Of a stretch of DNA of 64,000 nt, positions 25,786 to 33,913 are shown in pieces. The position numbers and the translations under genes are program-made. Position 1 is the first letter of the stretch. The number at the start of each line of letters is the position of its first letter. The notes beneath the pieces were generated by a model. The model was not told where the DNA came from. It was given only the letters and a program-made list of their open reading frames with translations, and searched no databases. Source of the DNA: DATBHW01 sp035307385. GTDB taxonomy: Bacteria; Chloroflexota; Ktedonobacteria; Ktedonobacterales; DATBGS01. Where the stretch lies: contig DATGID010000076.1 of NCBI GenBank assembly GCA_035307385.1, forward strand, positions 1-64,000, given 5' to 3'.

Positions 25786-27735
25786 ATGAGGGCCTGCCTC
25801 AATCCACACGGAGGTCATTCTGCGCGCTCGATAACCCAGCGCCAGATTGTCTGCTCCACGCCAGGGTGCGGATTTTTGCTTGAAGAGGCCCCGATAGGCC
25901 CCTGGCATGTCATCAGTTTGTTCAAGCAGGGGCCTGCCGCTGATCTTTATCTCGCCGTCGAAGCCAGGGCACCCATGACCAGCCGCGCCAGCATGCTGGT
26001 GAAAGTGCTGCGCGGACCCATCGTTCAGCCCGCGCCCAGGGCTGAAGCGGCGCTGAATCAGCTTGCGGCGCTGCGCCATTCTCATATTCATCCGATTCAG
26101 GGCCGAGGCTGGACATCTCCGGGCGGCGCGCTCTATTTGCTTTCGCCCTATGAAGCGTATGGGTCGCTCCAATATCAGCCAGCCGAGCGCCAGCGTCTGC
26201 CGCCGCCGACGGTAGCGGCGCTGGTGCGCCAGATTGCGGAGGCGCTTCACTATGCTCACGAACGGCAGATGACGCACGGGCGACTGAAGCTGGAAAATTG
26301 CCTGGTGGTTGGTCCGGCGACGGTGCAGGTGAGTGATTTTTATCAGCCGCTCTTAGCCCACGAGGATTTTACGATTGCTCCCTATTACGTCGCGCCTGAA
26401 CAATTTCTCAACCAGGCTGTACCTGCCTCTGACCAGTACGCGCTGGCGATCATCACCTATCAACTGCTGACCGCGCATTTCCCTTTTCCTGAAACGGAAC
26501 CGCTGGCCGTGATGGCCCAGCAATTGCAACGCGACCCCTTGCCGATTAGCGCGTTTCGTTCGGACCTGCCCAGAATCGTCGATGCGACGCTGCGGCGTGC
26601 CCTGAGCAAGCACCCTCCGGATCGTTTCCCGACGGTTCTGGCTTTTGCTATGGCCCTCCATCACGCGCTGGAAGACGGCCCACGTATTACAAGCGCGCTT
26701 GATGTTTCCCATCGAGCCGCCCCCCAGAAATCACCCGAGGCGCAGGCGTCCACCCCGCAGGTGCTGCGCATCCCGACACCGATGCCGGGCGGCGCTGTGC
26801 GTCTTTGTCTGCTGCCAGGGCATACAGCCGAGGCGACTGTCCTGCGTTGGGCTGCCGATGGCATGCATCTGGCCTCGGCTGGCGCAGATCAGACGGTGCG
26901 TCTATGGCGCATCCAGAAGCATATTGGAACGCCGCTGGCTGTGCTGGAGGGCCATACGGCCCGGGTGCTGGCGCTCAGTTGGTCGCCCGATGGCGCTCTG
27001 CTCGCTTCGGCGGCGGCGGATGCCACGCTGCGCATCTGGGATGTCTCGCAGTTCACACGTCAGGCAGGCGGAAGCAGTCTTGGGAGAGCCTATAAAGTGC
27101 AGGCCGCATGGTGGGGCCACGACGGCGCGGCGTCGGCCCTCGATTGGTCGCCCGATGGCGCATACCTGGCATCGGGCGGCGCTGACCGCACCATTCGTCT
27201 GTGGGATGTCGCTGGCAAAGCCATAGGGGCCTGGCAGGCACATGGACGCGGCGGTGTGTCGGCGCTGGCCTGGTCTGCCGAGAGGAATCTGCTGGCGTCG
27301 GGGGGAGTAGATCATCAGGTGATGCTCTGGAATCCGACGACCAGATCGGGCCTGCTGACCTGCGTGGGCCACCAGGACGAGATACATCACCTGGCCTGGA
27401 GCGCGGATAACCGCCAGATAGCTGCCAGCGCTGGCAGGAAGGACGCACGCATTCGCGTGTGGGACGCGCAGACCGGCCAGCAGAAAGCAGCGGTGGGCGG
27501 AAATACGCGCGAGGTCGTGGGAATCTGCTGGCCGCCAGATTCCTCCTGGCTGGCCGTCGCTTCGGCGGATCGCTGGCTGCGCTTCTGGAGCATCGATCAG
27601 CCATCCAGTCAGCGGCCAGACCCACCTGTGGAGCTGGAGCGCACGCCACTTGCGATGGCAGGCGCGCCGCACAGCGGCCTGATTGCATTTGGCCTGGCTG
27701 ATATGATGATTCTGGTCCTTCGTCTTACCGCCTGA
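25786..27735 (+). CDS. pseudokinase-WD40 repeat fusion protein
   Basis: Residues 1-30 contain Cys 4, Cys 23 and Cys 28 in a zinc-ribbon-like arrangement. Residues 38-300 have a Hanks-kinase fold with Lys 73 in MLVKVL and APEQ at 203-206. The catalytic loop reads HGRLKLEN (164-171), so the catalytic Asp is Arg, and the DFG reads DFY (184-186). The Gly-rich loop is lost (LFKQGPAADLYL). It should therefore not phosphorylate. Residues 318-649 form a WD40 propeller of about seven blades (repeats such as LASAGADQTVRLWR, LASGGADRTIRLWD). There is no membrane segment. The start has AGGAG 7 nt upstream. It probably acts as a scaffold, perhaps for the membrane protein encoded just before it. Confidence 0.85.
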   Translation: MRACLNPHGGHSARSITQRQIVCSTPGCGFLLEEAPIGPWHVISLFKQGPAADLYLAVEARAPMTSRASMLVKVLRGPIVQPAPRAEAALNQLAALRHSHIHPIQGRGWTSPGGALYLLSPYEAYGSLQYQPAERQRLPPPTVAALVRQIAEALHYAHERQMTHGRLKLENCLVVGPATVQVSDFYQPLLAHEDFTIAPYYVAPEQFLNQAVPASDQYALAIITYQLLTAHFPFPETEPLAVMAQQLQRDPLPISAFRSDLPRIVDATLRRALSKHPPDRFPTVLAFAMALHHALEDGPRITSALDVSHRAAPQKSPEAQASTPQVLRIPTPMPGGAVRLCLLPGHTAEATVLRWAADGMHLASAGADQTVRLWRIQKHIGTPLAVLEGHTARVLALSWSPDGALLASAAADATLRIWDVSQFTRQAGGSSLGRAYKVQAAWWGHDGAASALDWSPDGAYLASGGADRTIRLWDVAGKAIGAWQAHGRGGVSALAWSAERNLLASGGVDHQVMLWNPTTRSGLLTCVGHQDEIHHLAWSADNRQIAASAGRKDARIRVWDAQTGQQKAAVGGNTREVVGICWPPDSSWLAVASADRWLRFWSIDQPSSQRPDPPVELERTPLAMAGAPHSGLIAFGLADMMILVLRLTA

Positions 27736-27801
27736 TTTCCTGTAGCCATAATCAGCGTGCGCGCGATTTCCTGTGCTATGTAAAGAAAGGTTCCTGGCAT
27801 A

Positions 27802-29592
27802 ATGAACGATCATGTTGCAAATGCTTCTGCTCTGGCAGATGGCGCGGCCTCTCCCGAGCAACTGCGGGCGCGCATTCAGGTGGCGCGCGGCAAACAACCG
27901 GCAGACCTGGTGTTTCGCAATGGGCAGGTGGTGAACGTCTTCTCCAACGAAGTCTATGAGGCAGACGTTGCTGTGCATCAGGGGCGCGTGGCGGGGATTG
28001 GCCCGCGCGGCTCCTATCAGGGCGCGCGTGAGGTCGATTTGAAAGGGCAGTATCTAGCGCCCGGTCTGGTCGAGGCACATACGCATATCGAAGACGCGCT
28101 GCTGGTCCCTGGCGAGTTTGCCCGCGCGCTGGCTCCGCATGGCACCACCACCACCGTGAGCGACCCCCACGAGATTGCCAATGTTGCCGGTGTGCCTGGG
28201 CTGCGCTGGATGCTGGCGGCGGCTGAGGGCATTCCGCTGCGCGTGATGTTCACCCTGCCCTCCTGTGTGCCTGCCAGCCCTTATGAGAGCGCCGGAGCGA
28301 AGCTGACTGCCGAAGATTTGCTGCCGCTGGCCCGCGACCCCCATATCGCCTCGGTGGGCGAGGTGATGAATTATCCAGGCGTGCTGGAAGGCGACGCGGT
28401 GCTGCTGGATATGATTGGCCTGGGCCAGCCAGGGCGCGCAACGCCTCGCGGCTTGCCAGTGGATGGGCATGCCCCCGAACTGCGCGGCCTTGATCTGTGC
28501 GGCTATGTGGCGGCTGGCGTGCAGGCTGACCATGAAACCGTTGGCCCTGAAGAGGCGTTGGAAAAGGTGCGCCTGGGCATGTGGCTCTGGGTGCGCGAAG
28601 GTTCGACGCGCAACCTGGAGGCGCTGCTGCCGGTGGTGTTGGAGCATTTGCCGGAGCGCGCCGGATTCGTGGCTGATGACCGCACGCCGGGCGATTTGCT
28701 GCGCGAAGGTGATCTGGACCATGTGATTCGGCAGGCGGTGGCGCGGGGGCTGGCTCCCCTGCAAGCCATTAAGATGGCAAGCCTGCACCCCGCGCAGTAT
28801 TTCCGTTTCTATGATCGCGGCGCAATTGCGCCCGGCTATCTGGCTGATGTAATCGTCGTGCCTGATCTGCGCGATTTTCGCCCGCGTCAGACCTACGTGG
28901 GCGGCGAGTTGATCGCCGAAGATGGGCAGGCACTCTTTACGCCGCGCCCGTTGCCCACCGGCTGGGGCGACACGATTGAGCGCACCGTGCGCCTGCACGA
29001 TTTCAGTGTGGAGCGTTTGCGCCTGCCAGGCTCCAGCGGCACGGCGCGCGTGATTGGCCTGATTCCCGATCAGATTGTGACGGAAGATCGGCGCATGGAG
29101 GTGCAGGCGGTGGATGGCGCGCTGCTGGCCGACCCCTCGCGCGACCTGCTGAAGGTAGCTGTGGTGGAGCGCTATGGCAGCGGGCGCGTTGGCGTTGGCT
29201 TGCTGCATGGCCTGGGCCTGCGCGCCGGGGCCATGGCTTCTTCAGTGGCGCACGATGCCCACAATATCGTGGTGGTGGGCACGAATGATGAGGATATGGC
29301 GCTGGCCGTGCGCGAGATCGAGCGCCTGCAAGGCGGGCTGGTGATTGCGCAGCAGGGCGCGGTCATAGATCGGCTGCCTTTGCCGCTGGGCGGCATCGTG
29401 TCGCCGCTTCCGGCAGCCGATGTGGCGACAGCGCTGGAACGCCTGGACCGCGTGGTGGCTGGCATGGGCGTGGAGATTGCCCACCCTTTCGGCTTCCTGT
29501 CGTTCCTGGCGCTGAGTGTGGTGCCGACGCTGAAAATCACCGATTTTGGCGTGCTGGATGTGGAAACCTGGAAAATTGTCTCGATTCAGTAA
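27802..29592 (+). CDS. ade: adenine deaminase
   Basis: This 596-residue binuclear metal amidohydrolase converts adenine to hypoxanthine. It has the N-terminal metal site GLVEAHTHIEDALL, then GTTTTVSDPHEIANVAG, the middle motif VDGHAPELRG, and EGSTRNLEALLP, all typical of bacterial Ade. The distinctive C-terminal domain contains VGLLHGLGLRAGAMASSVAHDAHN-like sequence, including the conserved His-Asp-Ala-His-Asn. The usual HIHIES is HTHIED here. The gene follows the pseudokinase-WD40 gene by 66 bp with AAAGG in between, and a strong hairpin closes the unit. With the nearby cytosine deaminase and base permease it suggests nucleobase salvage. Confidence 0.92.
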   Translation: MNDHVANASALADGAASPEQLRARIQVARGKQPADLVFRNGQVVNVFSNEVYEADVAVHQGRVAGIGPRGSYQGAREVDLKGQYLAPGLVEAHTHIEDALLVPGEFARALAPHGTTTTVSDPHEIANVAGVPGLRWMLAAAEGIPLRVMFTLPSCVPASPYESAGAKLTAEDLLPLARDPHIASVGEVMNYPGVLEGDAVLLDMIGLGQPGRATPRGLPVDGHAPELRGLDLCGYVAAGVQADHETVGPEEALEKVRLGMWLWVREGSTRNLEALLPVVLEHLPERAGFVADDRTPGDLLREGDLDHVIRQAVARGLAPLQAIKMASLHPAQYFRFYDRGAIAPGYLADVIVVPDLRDFRPRQTYVGGELIAEDGQALFTPRPLPTGWGDTIERTVRLHDFSVERLRLPGSSGTARVIGLIPDQIVTEDRRMEVQAVDGALLADPSRDLLKVAVVERYGSGRVGVGLLHGLGLRAGAMASSVAHDAHNIVVVGTNDEDMALAVREIERLQGGLVIAQQGAVIDRLPLPLGGIVSPLPAADVATALERLDRVVAGMGVEIAHPFGFLSFLALSVVPTLKITDFGVLDVETWKIVSIQ

Positions 29593-29603
29593 GGGCTTCA
29601 TAC

Positions 29604-29656
29604 CTACGAAGAAAGAAGGGCTGGCCCTCCAAAGGCCAATTCTTCTTTCTTCGTAG
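29604..29656. terminator. terminator after adenine deaminase
   Basis: CTACGAAGAAAGAAG and CTTCTTTCTTCGTAG (nearly contiguous) pair as the outer stem, with GGCC/GGCC inside. The structure lies between converging genes and should stop both. Confidence 0.75.
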
Positions 29657-29669
29657 AAATTCAATCTAT

Positions 29670-31367
29670 TTACTGCGCCGCTTTGTGCCACCACTCGCCG
29701 ATGTTCCACTGATTGCCGATGGCGGTTGGGTTGGGGAAGTAGTTGCCCACGCTGGCGTCGGTCAGCGTAATGTTGGCGCGCTCGTACAGCGGCACCTGAT
29801 AGACCTGCTGAATCATATAGGATTGGATGTTTTTGTAAATCGTCGAGCGCTGCTGCTGGTCAAGGGTCGCGCGGCCTTGCTGGAGCAGATTATCCAGCTT
29901 CGGGTCTTGCAGGTGCTGATAGTTCGTGCCGGAGGGGTCTTTCTCGGTGGGAATCTGGCTGCTGTGATAGGCTGTGTAGAGGTTGCCATCAGAGTCCAAT
30001 GTCAGCACGTAGGCATAGAGCGCCAGATCGTAGTTGCCCGAGGCCAGTGTGCCGCTGCTGGCGTAATCGCCGAAGAAGATGCCTGCCGGGAATTGTTGTC
30101 CATTCAGGTTGACCGGAATGCCGACTTTTGCCAGGTCTTGTTGAATGATCTGAGCGGTGTCGATGCGCAGCGAATTGCCGCTGGTGGTCACCAGGTTGAG
30201 CGTTGGGAACGGCTTGCCCGCTTTGGTGCAGGGGTTATGGGAGCAATTCCAGCCTGATGCTTTCAAATCGTTCTTCGCGGCATTCACATCGAACGGCAAG
30301 ACCTTGATTGCGTTGTTGGTGTCCGGCAGGCCAGGCTCAACAGTGTTGACAAGCAACTGGCTGCACTGTTCGTGCAGCAAGCCCTGAATCATGCCGCAGC
30401 GATCAATCGCCTGCCAGATGGCCTTGCGCACATTGATGTCCTGGAAGATGGGCCTGGACATGTTGAAATCCAAATGCTCGTATCCAGCGGCAGGGGATAT
30501 TTGCAAGCCGGGCAGTCCATTCAGCTTCTGAAGGTCGCCCAGCGTGAAGTCTTCGGCGTGATCGGTCTCGCCGCCTTGATAGCCTGCAATCAGGGCATCT
30601 TTTGAGAGATAGCCTTTGAAAATCAACTTGCTCAGGTGCGGCGCGTGCAGCGAAGTCGATGTATAGTATTTATTAGGAACCAGCGTGAAGCTCTGGCCGC
30701 TGGCGTACTCTTTCACAATGTAGGGGCCGCTGGTGACGGTTGGCGCTAGATTGACGCTCTGGGTGGTCTGCAACTGGTTGTCGGGAATCTTGCTCCAGAT
30801 ATGGCTGGGCGCGGCCAGAGGCAAATAATAGAGGAAGGGCGCGAACAGTTCTTTATATTTGAGCACAACAGTATGTGCATCCCTGGCGGTGGCTGAGGCG
30901 ATCTGGTCATAGCCGCTGGTGCTGGCGGCGGCAGTGGCCGGGTCCTGGTTAACTTTCCACCAATAGACATAATCTGCGGCGGTAATAGGCTGCCCATCGG
31001 ACCACTTCAGTTTGGGGTTCAGTTTCATGATGACGGTTGAGCCATCGGCGCTGATATCTCCGTTGGCGGTGGTGGGGATTTGGGCCAACTGATCGGGGAG
31101 CAACTTGCCATCAGGGGTGTTAACGTAGGGGCTGCCCCACAGGGCATTGCTGAGTTCTACGCCAACCACTGACGTATTAAACAAAGGGTTGGTGCTGTCG
31201 GGAAATTGCCAGTCAGACATAAGCACGGTGCCGCCTTTGTTGGCGGGCGTCTGGTAGTGATAAAGAAGCTGTTGTGTATTCGGTGAGTTGTTTGTGCAGC
31301 TTGCTACCAGCATGCCCAGCAGCACCAGCAGCGTTGATGTCGAAGCAATGCGACCCTTTTTCGGCAT
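29670..31367 (-). CDS. peptide-type ABC transporter substrate-binding lipoprotein (family 5)
   Basis: A 565-residue extracytoplasmic solute-binding protein. The N-terminus has a basic start, a hydrophobic stretch and lipobox LVASC (Cys near residue 24), so it is membrane-anchored by lipid. Family 5 features include the LKWSDGQPITAADYVYWWK segment, a YEHLDFNMSRPIFQDINVRKA segment and a C-terminal EWWH. It should bind peptides, nickel complexes or other small solutes. No permease or ATPase is adjacent, so it is an orphan binder that may share the importer at 48419-54599. Confidence 0.9.
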   Translation of the reverse strand: MPKKGRIASTSTLLVLLGMLVASCTNNSPNTQQLLYHYQTPANKGGTVLMSDWQFPDSTNPLFNTSVVGVELSNALWGSPYVNTPDGKLLPDQLAQIPTTANGDISADGSTVIMKLNPKLKWSDGQPITAADYVYWWKVNQDPATAAASTSGYDQIASATARDAHTVVLKYKELFAPFLYYLPLAAPSHIWSKIPDNQLQTTQSVNLAPTVTSGPYIVKEYASGQSFTLVPNKYYTSTSLHAPHLSKLIFKGYLSKDALIAGYQGGETDHAEDFTLGDLQKLNGLPGLQISPAAGYEHLDFNMSRPIFQDINVRKAIWQAIDRCGMIQGLLHEQCSQLLVNTVEPGLPDTNNAIKVLPFDVNAAKNDLKASGWNCSHNPCTKAGKPFPTLNLVTTSGNSLRIDTAQIIQQDLAKVGIPVNLNGQQFPAGIFFGDYASSGTLASGNYDLALYAYVLTLDSDGNLYTAYHSSQIPTEKDPSGTNYQHLQDPKLDNLLQQGRATLDQQQRSTIYKNIQSYMIQQVYQVPLYERANITLTDASVGNYFPNPTAIGNQWNIGEWWHKAAQ

Positions 31368-31570
31368 GTATTACCCCTTGGTCTAGTCAAAGCGAGCATA
31401 GAGGATAGTGGTTCTCAAGCGTTCCGAGCCGGGGAGGGAGTTGGCAGAAAACGTGCCAGCGCCGCCTGGGTGGTTGAGCCGCTCGCTGTGTTTGCTTTCC
31501 CGCCAGAGGCAGCATAGGATGGTGACAAGGAAATGTGCCTGGCGCAGTGCAAGATTGATGGAGGCGCGCG

Positions 31571-32020
31571 ATGCGGGAACTATCGCAAGCGGAGCAAGAC
31601 TTTCTTCAGATACATCGAGTGGCGCGGCTGGCAACGGCAGATGCGCAGGGGCAGCCGTATGCTGTGCCTATTTGCTATGCCTTCGATGGGCGCTGGGTGT
31701 ATTCAGCCCTGGATGAGAAGCCCAAAAGTGTTGAACCCACACGGTTGAAGCGCGTGCGGAATATCCAGGCGAACCCTCGCGTGGCCCTCGTGGTTGATGA
31801 TTATGCCGAAGATTGGCGTTTGCTGGCGTATATCCAATTACGCGGGCAGGCTGATCTGCTGCCGGTAGGAGCGGAAGCGCACGCTGGCGCGGTGCGGCTG
31901 CTGCGCGCAAAATATCCGCAGTACGAGCAGATGGCGATTGACCAGCAGCCCGTCCTGCGGATAGCGCCGGAGGCCATTGTTACCTGGGGCGCTGTTGCAG
32001 CGCCATACGTCGGCTCTTGA
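31571..32020 (+). CDS. PPOX-class F420-dependent oxidoreductase
   Basis: A 149-residue split-barrel flavin/deazaflavin-binding protein of the pyridoxamine-oxidase-like fold. Recognised segments are HRVARLATADAQGQPYAVPI near the start, YSALDEKPKSVEPTRLKRVRNI and a C-terminal IVTWGA. The pattern matches the TIGR03668 type of F420-dependent enzymes from actinobacteria and Chloroflexi. GGAGG lies 6 nt before ATG 31571. The substrate is unknown. If it uses F420, F420 biosynthesis genes should exist elsewhere in the genome. Confidence 0.82.
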   Translation: MRELSQAEQDFLQIHRVARLATADAQGQPYAVPICYAFDGRWVYSALDEKPKSVEPTRLKRVRNIQANPRVALVVDDYAEDWRLLAYIQLRGQADLLPVGAEAHAGAVRLLRAKYPQYEQMAIDQQPVLRIAPEAIVTWGAVAAPYVGS

Positions 32021-33757
32021 TTACGCGGTGCGCGTTTTGGCAACGGCCTCCAGTCCAAGCTCTTGAATCGCTTGTTCGCGCAGCACGAACTTTTGTACTT
32101 TGCCGCTGGCCGTCATGGGATACGCAGCGACGAACTTGAAATAGCGCGGGATTTTCTGATGGCTGATCTGGCCGGTGCAGAAGGCGCGCAGTTCTTCTTC
32201 GGTGATGTCTTCGCCTGCCCTGGGCATGACGACGGCCAGCAGTTCTTCGCCAAAGAATTGATCGGGCACGCCCAGCACCTGCGCGTCGGCAACTTTGGGA
32301 TGGCGCATCAAGAACTCTTCGATTTCAGTGGGGAAGAGGTTTTCGCCGCCGCGAATGACCATATCTTTGAGCCGCCCCACGATATTCACATAGCCATCTG
32401 CGCTCATGGTGGCAAGGTCGCCGGTGTGCAGCCAATCGTCTTGATCGATGGCGTCGGCGGTTTTCTCCGGCATGTTGTAATAGCCCGCCATCACCAGATA
32501 GCCCCGACAGCACAATTCGCCGCGCTCGCCGCAGGGCACAATCTCGCCCGTTTGTGGGTTGATGATCTTCACATCGGTGTGTGGCAGGGGTTTGCCTACC
32601 GTCGCTGATTTCAGTTCAAATGAATCGTTGTTCAGCGTTTGCGTGATTGTTGGGCTGGCTTCCGTCTGGCCGAAGACGATGCCTACGTCAGCGCCCCACT
32701 GCGCTTTTACCTGCTCCATCACCACCACCGGCACAGGCGAGCCGCCGCTGAAGACTTGTTTGAGATGGCTCAGGTCGACTTCTTTGCTATGGGGATGTTG
32801 CAGCATGGAGATGAGCATCGTCGGCACGCCGCCAAAGCGGCTGCATCGTTCGTTGGCAAGCGTATCCAGGGCCTTCACCGGGTCGAAGGCCAGCAGCGGC
32901 ATCAGTGTGCAGGCGCCATAGAGCGCCGACAGCACGCCCAGCACGCAGCCGCCGGTATGAAACAGCGGCATGGCGGTGCAGAAGCGTGTTTCGGGGCCGG
33001 TGCCCAGGCGATGCGCGACCACCGCGCCGTTGTTGAGGATGCTGTGATGGGTCAGCAGCGCGCCTTTGGGAAAGCCCGTGGTGCCAGAGGTATATTGCAA
33101 TTGGGCCGGGTCGCTGGGTTTCACCTGAGTCTGGCGCGCTTTCAGCGCCTCATCGCTGATGCCTGCGCCCAGGGCGATCAATTCGCGGAAAGGGGCTGGC
33201 TGCCAGGCAGCATCGGCGGGTGCAGGCGGGCCAATGAGGAAGGCATAGCGCAGTTTGGGCAGCGTTTCGCTATGTATGGCTCCGGTGCCTTCGGCTGGCT
33301 TGGCGCGCTCGCCCACGGTTGCCACGCAGTCGTGATCGCGCACTTTCGCCTGAAAGAAAAGCGCGGCAATATCGCCCTGGCGCAGCACATATTCCAATTC
33401 GGAGGCGCGATACGTAGGGTTGACCGTTGCCAGCACCAGCCCCACTTTAGCGGCAGCCATCTCCAGCAGCATCCATTCAGGAAAGTTTACTGCCCAGATG
33501 GCGATATGTTCGCCTTTCTGAAGGCCCAGAGCCATCAAGCCCTTGGCGACGGCGTTGGCGCGTTCGCAATACTCTCGATACGTCCAGCGCAGATTGAGCG
33601 CCGCGCCGAACTCAGGATACGCTGCGTAGACAATCGCCTCTTGCTCTGGATGGCTGGCGGCACGTTCATCCAGCAGGTCGCCAATGGTTGTGTTGAGCAG
33701 TTGGAAGCCTTCGGATTCTGCCCCCCAGCAGGATAGCCCGTCATTGCGCATGCCCAT
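32021..33757 (-). CDS. acyl-CoA synthetase (AMP-binding)
   Basis: An ANL-superfamily ligase of 578 residues that activates a carboxylic acid to its CoA thioester through an acyl-AMP. The phosphate loop YTSGTTGFPKGALLTH, the A5-type FGQTEASP, the hinge/aspartate region LHTGDLATMSADGYVNIVGR and the C-terminal catalytic Lys in SGKVQKFVLRE are all present. It resembles medium/long-chain fatty-acyl ligases. GGGGGA lies 8 nt before ATG 33757. It is on the same strand as the Atu-like genes further right and could activate their acid substrate, though two unrelated genes intervene. Confidence 0.9.
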   Translation of the reverse strand: MGMRNDGLSCWGAESEGFQLLNTTIGDLLDERAASHPEQEAIVYAAYPEFGAALNLRWTYREYCERANAVAKGLMALGLQKGEHIAIWAVNFPEWMLLEMAAAKVGLVLATVNPTYRASELEYVLRQGDIAALFFQAKVRDHDCVATVGERAKPAEGTGAIHSETLPKLRYAFLIGPPAPADAAWQPAPFRELIALGAGISDEALKARQTQVKPSDPAQLQYTSGTTGFPKGALLTHHSILNNGAVVAHRLGTGPETRFCTAMPLFHTGGCVLGVLSALYGACTLMPLLAFDPVKALDTLANERCSRFGGVPTMLISMLQHPHSKEVDLSHLKQVFSGGSPVPVVVMEQVKAQWGADVGIVFGQTEASPTITQTLNNDSFELKSATVGKPLPHTDVKIINPQTGEIVPCGERGELCCRGYLVMAGYYNMPEKTADAIDQDDWLHTGDLATMSADGYVNIVGRLKDMVIRGGENLFPTEIEEFLMRHPKVADAQVLGVPDQFFGEELLAVVMPRAGEDITEEELRAFCTGQISHQKIPRYFKFVAAYPMTASGKVQKFVLREQAIQELGLEAVAKTRTA

Positions 33758-33913
33758 ACTGAAAATCCCCCTTCTTGAAGCGAAGTATGCTGGTCAGATG
33801 CTTTCAGCGTGCCTGGTTGCGGCCAGTATACGTCTCTGCTCGGGTGAGCGCAAGAAAGAGATGCCTTGCCAGCGGGCGAGGTTGCTCAGAACGCTGCTGG
33901 GGTAAGATAGGCC

